A stretch of 64,000 bases of DNA from Bacillota bacterium. GTDB taxonomy: Bacteria > Bacillota > Clostridia > Oscillospirales > Oscillospiraceae. The translations under genes and the position numbers were made by a program. This document shows positions 45,841-53,492 of this stretch, piece after piece. The stretch is from positions 1-64,000 of the forward strand of contig JAUMWD010000005.1 of assembly GCA_030529825.1 (NCBI GenBank). Reading direction: 5' to 3'. Numbering within the stretch: the stretch's first letter is position 1; every line of letters starts with the position of its first letter. The notes beneath the pieces were generated by a model. The model saw only the letters and a program-made list of their open reading frames with translations, had not been told where the DNA came from and made no database searches.

Positions 45841-48504
45841 ATGGCAAAAAGACCGAACATTCTCAAGCTGTGTACCAAGATCAGCCTTGAGAGCCTGACC
45901 TACACAGGCATCACCTACAAGGATTGCGAATACCGCATCCTTGACCCCATTGTGGACGACGACATGTGCGAATGCATGATGCACATGAAGTTAGACACTC
46001 CCCGTACCGTAGAAGATATTGCAAAGCGCTGCAAGAAGGATGTCAAGTGGACTCAGGAGCAGATTGACAAGCTCAATATTGCCGGTGTTGTCCGCCTTAT
46101 GCAGGCAAAGGGCGACAAGCCCGCAGGCTGGTACTACCCCATCTGGGTTCCCGGCATCATGGAAGGCGTTCTCGCAAACCGCGAGCAGTGCGACCGCTAC
46201 CCCGACCTGGGCAAGTGCTTCGAAGAATACACCCGCCTGAGAATTGCTCCTCTGGCTCCCACTCTCCAGCACGGCACCCGCGGCATGGCATTCATGCGCG
46301 TTATGCCCGTTATGAGCGCAATTGAAAACGACTCCAAGGCAGCTACCTATGACGAGGTTGCAGGCATCATCGAGAGAGCATTCGCTATCTCCGTCGGCCC
46401 CTGCTCCTGCCGTCGTTCCCGCCGCCTCATCGGTGAAGGCTGCGGCCACCTTGAAGAGGATATGTGCATGTATGTCAACGACAACGCAATCAACATGTCC
46501 AACATCGGCCTGCACCGCCTCATCACCAAGGAAGAAGCATACGAAGTTCTCCAGCGCGCAGAGGACAACGGCCTCGTTCACGAAGTCAACCAGACTCCCG
46601 GCTTCGATGAAGTTACCGCAATCTGCAACTGCTGCGGCTGCTCCTGCTACGGCCTCCGTATTGCAAACTACTTCCGCGCAAACCAGGCAATTCACTCCAA
46701 CTACGTTGCAAAGGTTGACTCCTCCAAGTGCGTAGCCTGCGGCCAGTGTGTTGAAAACTGCCAGGCAAATGCTCTTAAGCTGGGCCAGAAGTGCAGCAAG
46801 GTTGACCCCGATATCAGCAAGGCATACCACAACGACCTGGAGATCCCCTGGGATAAGAAGTCCTTCAACGTTGATTACCGTATCAACCGTTCCGACGTTA
46901 TGCCCAGCGGCACCTCTCCCTGCAAGGCAGCCTGCCCCGCACACATCCCCGTACAGGGCTACCTGCGTCTGGCAGCTGAAGGCCGTTACACCGAAGCTCT
47001 CGAGCTCATCAAGAAGGAAAATCCCTTCCCCGCAGTCTGCGGCCGTATCTGCAACAAGAAGTGCGAAGAGGCTTGCTCCCGCGCATCCATCGACGAGGCA
47101 GTTGCAATCGACGATATCAAGAAGTTCATCGCAGAGAAGGATCTCAACGAGAAGACCCGCTTTGTTCCCAAGATGCTCAACCAGATCGGCAAGCCCTATC
47201 CCGAAAAGATCGCTGTCATCGGTGCAGGCCCTGCAGGTCTCTCCTGCGCATACTACCTGGCAGTTAAGGGTTACCCCGTAACCGTATTTGAGAAGGAAAA
47301 GGAACTGGGCGGTATGCTCACTCTGGGTATCCCCTCCTTCCGTCTGGATAAGAAGGTTGTTAAGGCAGAAATCGACATCCTCAAGAAGCTGGGCGTTAAG
47401 TTCAAGACCGGCGTTGAAATCGGTAAGGACAAGACTCTTGACCAGCTCCGCAAGGACGGCTTCAAGGCATTCTTCCTGGCAATCGGCGCCTCCAAGGGCA
47501 CCAAGGTCGGCTGCCCCGGCGACGACATGGAAGGCGTATTCACCGGTCTTGACTTCCTGAAGGCAGTCAACATGGGTGAGAAGCCCGCAATCGGCAAGAA
47601 TGTTGCAGTCATCGGCGGCGGCAATGTTGCTATCGATGTTGCACGCGCAGCAGTTCGTCTCGGCGCAAAGACCACCATCGTCTACCGTCGTGATAAGGAC
47701 GCAATGCCCGCAGCAGAGGACGAAGTTGCAGAAGCAATCGAAGAAGGCGTTAAGATTAAGTTCCTGGCCGCTCCCGCAGAAATCCTCGGCGAAGGCAAGG
47801 TCGCAGAGCTCAAGGTCGAGATCATGGAGCTCAAGGACGGCAAGCCCGTGGGCACCGGCGAGTTTGAGACCATGGCAGTTTCCGCAGTCATCTCCGCAAT
47901 CGGTCAGAAGATCGATATGACCGGCATTGACGGCATCGCAGCAGGCGACAAGGGCAATGTAAAGGTTGACAGATTCCTGCAGACCAGCGTAGCTGACGTA
48001 TTCGCAGGCGGCGACGTTGTAACCGGCCCCAAGTTCGCAATTGACGCAATTGCAGCAGGTAAGGAAGCAGCTGTTTCCATCCACCGTTATGTACATCCCG
48101 GTCAGACTCAGGATCTGGGCCGCGACAACCGCGACTACAAGGCACTGGATGTTAAGACTCTGGCTATCTCCGCAGAAGGCTTTGACTGCGCACCTCGTCA
48201 GAAGGTCGCTGCTGTTTCCGGCAAGGAAGCAAAGAAGACCATGGACGACCTCCGCGGCACCCTCACCGAAGAGCAGATCAAGAAGGAAGCTGCACGCTGC
48301 CTGGGCTGCGGCTCCGTTGTTCTCGACGAAGACATGTGCTTCGGCTGCGGCATCTGCACCACCAAGTGCAAGTTCGGCGCAATCACTCTGGAAAAGTACA
48401 TGGATACCAAGTGCAAGAGCTACCACAACACTCTGCTCACCGCAGTATCCAATGCTCCCAAGGCAATTGCACGCCTGGCTGTAAAGAAGGTTTCCAAGAA
48501 GTAA
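45841..48504 (+). CDS. Large Fe-S flavoprotein with GltD-type NAD(P)H oxidoreductase domain
   Basis: An 887-aa protein. The N-terminal 280 residues are cysteine-rich (GPCSCRRSRRL, GEGCGH, CNCCGCSCYG). A 2[4Fe-4S]-like segment CVACGQCVENC follows. Then comes a glutamate-synthase beta-type region: the Fe-S helical domain SPCKAACPAHIPVQGYL to CGRICNKKCEEAC, a FAD-binding GAGPAGLSCAYYLA, and an NAD(P)-binding IGGGNVAIDVARAA. At the end is a second ferredoxin motif CFGCGICTTKC. Such enzymes couple NAD(P)H to ferredoxin-level electron carriers. The N-terminal domain is of a type often annotated as an iron-sulfur binding protein. Codon use is extremely biased and the promoter strong, so it is probably abundant. 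The stop overlaps the hypA start. Confidence 0.88.
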   Translation: MAKRPNILKLCTKISLESLTYTGITYKDCEYRILDPIVDDDMCECMMHMKLDTPRTVEDIAKRCKKDVKWTQEQIDKLNIAGVVRLMQAKGDKPAGWYYPIWVPGIMEGVLANREQCDRYPDLGKCFEEYTRLRIAPLAPTLQHGTRGMAFMRVMPVMSAIENDSKAATYDEVAGIIERAFAISVGPCSCRRSRRLIGEGCGHLEEDMCMYVNDNAINMSNIGLHRLITKEEAYEVLQRAEDNGLVHEVNQTPGFDEVTAICNCCGCSCYGLRIANYFRANQAIHSNYVAKVDSSKCVACGQCVENCQANALKLGQKCSKVDPDISKAYHNDLEIPWDKKSFNVDYRINRSDVMPSGTSPCKAACPAHIPVQGYLRLAAEGRYTEALELIKKENPFPAVCGRICNKKCEEACSRASIDEAVAIDDIKKFIAEKDLNEKTRFVPKMLNQIGKPYPEKIAVIGAGPAGLSCAYYLAVKGYPVTVFEKEKELGGMLTLGIPSFRLDKKVVKAEIDILKKLGVKFKTGVEIGKDKTLDQLRKDGFKAFFLAIGASKGTKVGCPGDDMEGVFTGLDFLKAVNMGEKPAIGKNVAVIGGGNVAIDVARAAVRLGAKTTIVYRRDKDAMPAAEDEVAEAIEEGVKIKFLAAPAEILGEGKVAELKVEIMELKDGKPVGTGEFETMAVSAVISAIGQKIDMTGIDGIAAGDKGNVKVDRFLQTSVADVFAGGDVVTGPKFAIDAIAAGKEAAVSIHRYVHPGQTQDLGRDNRDYKALDVKTLAISAEGFDCAPRQKVAAVSGKEAKKTMDDLRGTLTEEQIKKEAARCLGCGSVVLDEDMCFGCGICTTKCKFGAITLEKYMDTKCKSYHNTLLTAVSNAPKAIARLAVKKVSKK

Positions 48505-48857
48505 TGCACGAAATCGGCGTAGTCAGACAGGTTATCCGCACCGTTGAGGATTTTGCCAAGGAAAACGATATCAAGGAGGTTTCCGGTATCGTTCTTGACA
48601 TTGGCGAGCTTTCTCTGGTCGTTCCCAAGTACATTGACGAGATTTATAAAATCACCGTTGAGGGCACCATTCTTGAGGGCGCAGAGCTCACCATGAATGT
48701 CATTCCCGGTATGGCGGAGTGCGAAGAGTGCGATGAAATTTTCAATGTGATTGAGCATGAGGGCTATTGCCCCAATTGCGGCAGCTTTGAAAAGGAGATC
48801 CTTTCGGGCAAGGATTTCATGATTAAAGAAATTCATGTCCCCGAGGATGAAGAATAA
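48504..48857 (+). CDS. hypA: HypA-type hydrogenase nickel insertion protein
   Basis: A 117-aa HypA. The nickel-binding start MHE (H2, E3) is exact, and the zinc site is C73-x2-C76 and C89-x2-C92 (CEEC, CPNC). The fold pattern VSGIVLDIGELSLVVP fits. HypA delivers nickel to [NiFe]-hydrogenase with HypB; here no hypB, hydrogenase or urease is in the window. It starts by overlapping the stop of the large oxidoreductase gene (TAATG), so the two are co-translated. This unusual partner suggests either a hydrogenase elsewhere or a metal-delivery job for that enzyme. Confidence 0.9.
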   Translation: MHEIGVVRQVIRTVEDFAKENDIKEVSGIVLDIGELSLVVPKYIDEIYKITVEGTILEGAELTMNVIPGMAECEECDEIFNVIEHEGYCPNCGSFEKEILSGKDFMIKEIHVPEDEE

Positions 48858-48860
48858 AAC

Positions 48861-48896
48861 AAAAAAAGAACTCATCGAAAGATGAGTTCTTTTTTT
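48861..48896. terminator. Bidirectional terminator after hypA
   Basis: AAAAAAAGAACTCATC and GATGAGTTCTTTTTTT pair perfectly around GAAA, between convergent genes. Confidence 0.95.
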
Positions 48897-48919
48897 ATGC
48901 TTATTTATACTTAAATGTA

Positions 48920-49651
48920 TTAAAGCTTCACGCGGACCTCTCCTGCATGGAGAGTTTTTCTTTCGCCGTTATCATAGCGGACAATGAGACCGAAGTCCTC
49001 GGAAATGTCCTCTGCCACAACGGTGTCGGTGCCTTCGGCGGAGAAAATATCAACCTCGTGACCGAGCATTTTGCAGCGGCGGCGATATTCGTCGAGATAC
49101 ACACGGGGATTTTCCTTCCAGGCGGCATACATACTGTCAAGCTCCTCCACAATGGCCATAATGAGCTTGCCCCGCTCAACGATTTCGCCTGTCTGGGAGT
49201 AAATTGAGCCGGCGATTTTCAGAAGCTCGGGAGGAAAATCCTCGGGGCGTGTGATGACATTCAGACCGATGCCCACAATTACATAGTCAAGCTTGTGGTC
49301 GGTGATGCTGCTTTCGCAGAGAATACCGCAGATTTTTTTGCCCCGGAGAAAGAGGTCGTTAATCCATTTGATGTCAGGGCTGAAGGGGCAAACCCTTTCA
49401 ATTGCCCTGCATACTGCTACGGCCGCGTTTGCCGTTAGCGTGGCGGCGGTGAGGGGAGCGCAGTCCGGCTTAAGAAGCATGGACATATAAATGCCCATGG
49501 AGGGGGGAGAAACAAATTTTCTGCCCATTCTGCCCTTGCCGGAGGTTTGCTGATTCGCAATAACTACCGAGCCCTCGGCAAGCTTGTCAGCCTCTCGCTT
49601 AATGTAATCATTGGTGGAGTCCAGAGAGTCAAAAACCATAAGTCTGCTCAT
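48920..49651 (-). CDS. birA: Biotin-[acetyl-CoA carboxylase] ligase, monofunctional
   Basis: A 243-aa biotin protein ligase without the N-terminal DNA-binding domain of bifunctional BirA. The ligase signature is SLDSTNDYIKR, then the biotin/ATP loop SGKGRMGRKF (usual form GRGRxGR), IKWINDLFLRGKKICGILCE, and VIVGIGLNV. A small C-terminal SH3-like domain follows. It attaches biotin to carboxylase or decarboxylase carrier domains. ATG overlaps the stop of the YkvI-type gene upstream (49648-49651), so the two share an operon; a link between biotin and that transporter is not established. Confidence 0.93.
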   Translation of the reverse strand: MSRLMVFDSLDSTNDYIKREADKLAEGSVVIANQQTSGKGRMGRKFVSPPSMGIYMSMLLKPDCAPLTAATLTANAAVAVCRAIERVCPFSPDIKWINDLFLRGKKICGILCESSITDHKLDYVIVGIGLNVITRPEDFPPELLKIAGSIYSQTGEIVERGKLIMAIVEELDSMYAAWKENPRVYLDEYRRRCKMLGHEVDIFSAEGTDTVVAEDISEDFGLIVRYDNGERKTLHAGEVRVKL

Positions 49652-50709
49652 GCCTTAACCTTCTTTCTGACTTTGTAATAATGCACTGCCATGAGTATGA
49701 TGAATACGCTGCTGAGGTATCCGAATATGGGGTAGATAACCCCGATGAGGTCGCCGAAGCCGAAGAGACTTCCGAAGAAAACCAGTACAGCGCAGCCGAT
49801 AACGAGCGCAATGCGGTTTGCTTCGAGCTTCTTTGATTTGAGACACAGAAGATTTGTAAATGCCACGAGGCTTGAAAGTGCCGTGCCGAACATTGCCAGC
49901 AGAAGCAGCAATGCATATATGTAACCGAGATATTCGTTGAGGCTGCTTGCCAAGGCCAGCATGGGAAGCTCTGCCGATACTGCATCGGGGTAAGCACCCA
50001 TGGAAATGAGAACGCTGACGGCAATAGTGAACAGCAGTGCCGCACCGAGACCAAGACCGAAATAGGTGTGGCTCTTGCTTTTTACATGTCCGCCTAAAGG
50101 AGCCACAATGGCAATGCTGCCGAAAACATTATAGCAGGCAAAGCTTATCGCAGCAATAAGCCATGAGCTCATGAGAGGATTGGAGCCGTGGGAAGCACTG
50201 TCAGGCATTGAGAAGCCGCCCTTGATGAGAGACAGAACGCCGAAGAGCAGAGTCACACCCACCAAAACGGGGACAGTGAGAGAAAACGCGGAGACCATAC
50301 CCGACAGACCTGCAAGAGAAATCGCGGAAACTACTATTATAAATACAAGGGAGCCTACCCACAGGGGAAGACCGAAAAGCTGGTTTGACAGAGCGCCCAC
50401 GCCGGCGGACATAATGACCGCCACGCCGAACAGAAATACGGATTCTAAAGCAACAACGGCTGCCCGCAGAGGCGCTGAGTCCCGGTACACAACGAGCTTG
50501 TCGGCATCAGCAAAGCCCGTAAGCTGATTCAGACGGGTCATCATGACACCCATGACAAACAGCAGAGCAATGGCTGCGCAAAGCCCGGCTATACCATTTT
50601 TGCCGAAGGAGCCGAAGAATTGCCACAGCTCCTGCCCCGAAACATAGCCGGCACCGAGAAAGCTTCCTGCAAAGGCAAGTCCTAATTTTCCGAAACCGAT
50701 TTTTTTCAT
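49648..50709 (-). CDS. YkvI-family membrane transporter (LeuT-fold, APC superfamily)
   Basis: A 353-aa protein with about ten membrane spans. The N terminus has KLGLAFAGSFLGAGYVSGQELWQFF, the broken first helix with the GxGxxSGQE pattern of the YkvI/BCCT-like LeuT-fold family. SIAIVAPLGGHVKSK marks the region between later helices. Substrate unknown; no signature assigns amino acid or ion. It overlaps birA downstream and faces the TetR gene across a shared control region, so that TetR may regulate it. Confidence 0.88.
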   Translation of the reverse strand: MKKIGFGKLGLAFAGSFLGAGYVSGQELWQFFGSFGKNGIAGLCAAIALLFVMGVMMTRLNQLTGFADADKLVVYRDSAPLRAAVVALESVFLFGVAVIMSAGVGALSNQLFGLPLWVGSLVFIIVVSAISLAGLSGMVSAFSLTVPVLVGVTLLFGVLSLIKGGFSMPDSASHGSNPLMSSWLIAAISFACYNVFGSIAIVAPLGGHVKSKSHTYFGLGLGAALLFTIAVSVLISMGAYPDAVSAELPMLALASSLNEYLGYIYALLLLLAMFGTALSSLVAFTNLLCLKSKKLEANRIALVIGCAVLVFFGSLFGFGDLIGVIYPIFGYLSSVFIILMAVHYYKVRKKVKA

Positions 50710-50741
50710 ACCCTGATTCCCCTGAAAACTGATAACAAGCT

Positions 50742-50770
50742 AATAATAAACCTACGAAAAAGCAAGTCAA
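50742..50770 (-). promoter_or_regulatory. Promoter of the YkvI-birA operon
   Basis: Minus-strand TTGACT (50770-50765) and ATTATT (50747-50742), spacer 17. Confidence 0.5.
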
Positions 50771-50802
50771 TAGACAAATATGTATAAATAGTAAAATAAT
50801 AC

Positions 50803-50863
50803 TCACTATGTTGATTTTCGAACGAATTTGTAGTATATTGATAACATAGAATCAAAATAGTGA
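50803..50863 (+). promoter_or_regulatory. Paired 14-base inverted repeats around the tetR promoter
   Basis: The arms at 50803-50816 and 50850-50863 match in 13 of 14 positions as reverse complements. The left arm covers the -35, the right arm lies between the -10 and the ribosome binding site. Two operators for the TetR or one looped site are likely. Confidence 0.6.
50811..50839 (+). promoter_or_regulatory. Promoter of the tetR gene at 50875
   Basis: TTGATT at 50811-50816 and TATATT at 50834-50839, spacer 17. Confidence 0.65.
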
Positions 50864-50874
50864 AGGTGAATATA

Positions 50875-51456
50875 ATGAAAGACAAAAAAATAGACAGAAG
50901 AGTTCGCTACACAAAAAAGGCAATACGCGAGAGCTTCCTTGAGCTTTTGGAAAATAAGCCTCTTGAGAAAATCAGCGTAACCGAAATCTGCAAGAATGCC
51001 GACATTAACAGAGGTACCTTTTATTCTCACTACTCTGATCCCTTCGAGCTTAAGCACAGCCTTGAGCAGGAGCTGGTGGACGCTTTTATTGAGGGTGCAA
51101 AAAGTGTGCCCAGCGGCCGCCTTACTTCCCTCAATGCCCTGACTATTCTTAAGGAGAACAAGGATCTCTGCCGCCTGTTCTGCGGTCCTAACGGCGATAT
51201 GGAGGCCTTTATTAAAATCATCATGGACCATTCCGAAAGCTACTTTAACGGCGTGATGCAGGGCGGAGACAACATCCCCGAAGCTCACAGAAAATGCCTG
51301 CATGTCATGCTGGTTTCCGCGGTAAGCGCACTGATAAAGTTCTGGTATGAAAATGATATGAAGGACGACCCGGCTCTTGTTGCGGACTGTCTGGATAATT
51401 TCTGCATAGGCGGAAGCCAGCGCTTCTTCGAGAGAGTAAATATGAGCTTTACATAA
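50875..51456 (+). CDS. TetR/AcrR-family regulator (TetR_C_33-like)
   Basis: A 193-aa regulator. The HTH is at about residues 10-55: RRVRYTKKAIRESFLELLENKPLEKISVTEICKNADINRGTFYSHY (seen as ITEICKNA-type helix and GTFYSHY). The C-terminal helical domain has FCGPNGDMEAFIKIIMDH. This subgroup is often called DhaS/Cgr-like. ATG 50875 is chosen because AAGGTG is six bases upstream; GTG 50860 is an alternative. The inverted repeat that encloses the promoter argues for autoregulation and probably for control of the divergent YkvI-birA operon. Confidence 0.9.
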   Translation: MKDKKIDRRVRYTKKAIRESFLELLENKPLEKISVTEICKNADINRGTFYSHYSDPFELKHSLEQELVDAFIEGAKSVPSGRLTSLNALTILKENKDLCRLFCGPNGDMEAFIKIIMDHSESYFNGVMQGGDNIPEAHRKCLHVMLVSAVSALIKFWYENDMKDDPALVADCLDNFCIGGSQRFFERVNMSFT

Positions 51457-51491
51457 TTATGTTTAAAACTCTGTTGAAAGTGTTTAAAACC

Positions 51492-51520
51492 TTGATTTAG
51501 CGGAGTTTGTCTGCTAAAAT
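51492..51520 (+). promoter_or_regulatory. Promoter of the two-lipoprotein operon
   Basis: TTGATT at 51492-51497 and TAAAAT at 51515-51520, spacer 17. Confidence 0.6.
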
Positions 51521-51562
51521 TCTGATTACATAATTTTGGCGCATAAGCGCATGGAGGAATAT

Positions 51563-52762
51563 ATGAAAAAGGCAGCGGCCATTATTCTTATTCTGGCAAT
51601 GGTTTTTGCTTTGTACGGTTGCCACGATTTTAATGACTCTTCGGAGGATGCACCCGTTCCGGATTATGATGTCTGCATCAACTTTTCCGATGTGGACAAG
51701 GATGAGGTATGGGACAGCGGCAGCGGTGAGCTTATCTTTACACAGGCTATTTGTGTGCCCCATGTCATAGCGGCAGGCAAGGATGATGCCGTTGAGGCAA
51801 TTAATGAAGATATCGGCCGCCGATGTGAGCTCTTCAGAGAAGGTGCAGAGGCAATAAAAAATGCGGCGTTGAGCCTTGCGGATGAAAATGCCATGCCCAA
51901 CGGCGGACAGGGTGAAGCGGATGACAGCGACCGTGCCGAAGCCTGCACCTGCGTGTTCAGAACCAACGCCGAGCTCAATCGCGGTGATGTGGGAGTAATA
52001 AGCATCAGCTATGATGTCTACACATACAGCGGCGGTGTTCACGGCTATGTATCCCGCGTTAGCGACACCTATGACGCGAAAACCGGCGAAAAGCTCAGTC
52101 TTGAGACCGTTTCCGATGAGCCCGAGCTGCTGAATCAGCTTGTATATGGCTATATACTGAATATCTCTGCAGGAGAAAAGTATAAGGATGATTCGGGAGA
52201 AAGCATTTTCTTCAATCCCGACCTTACGGAATCCATATCGGATATTATTGCAGGTGACAACTGGTATTTCAACGATGAAGGCCTTGTTTTCTATGCAAAT
52301 CCCTATGAGCTTGCTGCCTATAGCTATGGGCGTGTGGATTTTGTCGTGCCCTATGCTGCCATGGACGGACTGCTCAAGGAGAAGTATGTCCCGGCAGCGC
52401 TGGAGGGTGAAAACGGCATGATGCTGGCGCAGAGTGGTGACGGCGAAGACGCCGCGGCACCGGAGCTCCTGGATACGGTTACTCTTGATGCCGAGGGCCA
52501 GAGCGTTATCCTCACGGCTGAGGAAACCGTGTATGCCGTTCAGCTCGTACTGAGAAATAATGAAACGATGAGCGATAATTTCCTGTGGTACCGCAATTAT
52601 ATGACAACGGATGAGGCGGTGGAGCTTTTGAGCTTCATTCCCGATGTTCAGCCTAATGTGATTTTGCGATACACTTTGGCCGACGGAACGGTCATTGAGC
52701 GCGGCATATCCCAGAGCGGCGAGGACGGCTCGATCATTCTCATCGAGCTTGCGGCTGGTTAA
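51563..52762 (+). CDS. Lipoprotein with DUF4163/DUF3298 (PdaC/RsiV-like) domain
   Basis: A 399-aa lipoprotein (signal MKKAAAIILILAMVFAL, lipobox LYGC). Residues about 45-260 have the DUF4163-DUF3298 pattern: QAICVPHVIAAGKDDAVEAINEDI, VISISYDVYTYSGGVHGY (the GGVHG turn typical of RsiV and PdaC families) and FYANPYELAAYSYG with WYFNDEGLVFY. RsiV uses this fold to sense lysozyme; others bind cell-wall glycans. The last 130 residues are extra and of unknown function. The start is ATG 51563 with GGAGGA; the frame extends to 51536. It is followed after 16 bases by a second lipoprotein. Confidence 0.82.
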   Translation: MKKAAAIILILAMVFALYGCHDFNDSSEDAPVPDYDVCINFSDVDKDEVWDSGSGELIFTQAICVPHVIAAGKDDAVEAINEDIGRRCELFREGAEAIKNAALSLADENAMPNGGQGEADDSDRAEACTCVFRTNAELNRGDVGVISISYDVYTYSGGVHGYVSRVSDTYDAKTGEKLSLETVSDEPELLNQLVYGYILNISAGEKYKDDSGESIFFNPDLTESISDIIAGDNWYFNDEGLVFYANPYELAAYSYGRVDFVVPYAAMDGLLKEKYVPAALEGENGMMLAQSGDGEDAAAPELLDTVTLDAEGQSVILTAEETVYAVQLVLRNNETMSDNFLWYRNYMTTDEAVELLSFIPDVQPNVILRYTLADGTVIERGISQSGEDGSIILIELAAG

Positions 52763-52778
52763 GCTGAAAGGCGAAATG

Positions 52779-53438
52779 ATGAAGCATATCTTAAAAAACA
52801 GAGTTATCATGGCTGCGCTGACCGCTGCGATGTGCCTGACTTTGCTCTGCGGCTGCGGCAGCCGGAATTTTGACGCGGCAGCCTATGTCAAGGGCGGACT
52901 TGATGTCCTGTATTTAGGCGAGGTTTCCGATGAATACCTCAAGCTTGTGGTGGATAGCCGCGAGGATTGCCTTGCCATGTATGAGGAAAATGCCGTCAAC
53001 GAGGCGGAAAACTTCGGCAAGATGTTTTATGTCGATGTAAACAATGAGCCCGAGGAAGCACTGATACAGCTATATAAGGACATTTTCGCCAAGAGTAAGT
53101 ATGAGGTGGGCGAGGCTGCGGAGGAAAACGGCGGATATACCGTGGAGGTTACTGTGTATCCCATTGACCTGTTCCGAACAAGCTATGAGGCACTGGATAT
53201 GTATGACCGTGAATTTACCCAGCGCTTTGCCGACGGCGAGTTTGAAGGTGCTGCAGGAAGTGATATCGAGAAGGATTATCTTCAGGGAATGATCGATATT
53301 CTGCGAAGCGGTCTTGACAGCCTGGGATATCTGGATGCCGTTACGGTAACTCTTCATCTTACCGATGACGGCGACGGCGTATATACTATAAACGACGATG
53401 ATTACGCCGAGCTCCATAGAAACATAATCGCATATTAA
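52779..53438 (+). CDS. Lipoprotein of unknown function
   Basis: A 219-aa lipoprotein with signal MKHILKNRVIMAALTAAMCL and lipobox LCGC. The mature part is acidic and mostly helical, with a mid-domain beta stretch (GGYTVEVTVYPIDLFRTS) and a C-terminal LTDDGDGVYTINDDDYAEL. This type is common in Clostridia next to RsiV-like lipoproteins and may belong to a DUF5105-like group, which I cannot confirm. ATG 52779 has AAAGG seven bases upstream; the ATG three bases earlier is also possible. The gene probably shares the promoter at 51492. Confidence 0.72.
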   Translation: MKHILKNRVIMAALTAAMCLTLLCGCGSRNFDAAAYVKGGLDVLYLGEVSDEYLKLVVDSREDCLAMYEENAVNEAENFGKMFYVDVNNEPEEALIQLYKDIFAKSKYEVGEAAEENGGYTVEVTVYPIDLFRTSYEALDMYDREFTQRFADGEFEGAAGSDIEKDYLQGMIDILRSGLDSLGYLDAVTVTLHLTDDGDGVYTINDDDYAELHRNIIAY

Positions 53439-53448
53439 TTTCAAGCGT

Positions 53449-53482
53449 AAAAAAACGGACATCCACCGGATGTCCGTTTTTT
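53449..53482. terminator. Bidirectional terminator between lipoprotein and pnp
   Basis: AAAAAACGGACATCC and GGATGTCCGTTTTTT pair perfectly around ACC-type loop, between convergent genes. Confidence 0.95.
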
Positions 53483-53492
53483 GCTTTCTTAA

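Noticed and set aside
45991-48426. An 811-codon open frame antisense to the large oxidoreductase gene
   Set aside because: It is a shadow of the codon bias of the plus-strand gene, has no ribosome binding site and encodes an implausible Cys/Ala/Asn-rich protein.
40532-50778. Recurrent TTTGTCTAT-like sequence near several -35 elements (40532, 45769, 50769) as a common operator
   Set aside because: Only the first is part of a clear inverted repeat; the others are single short matches in A/T-rich promoter DNA and can be chance.
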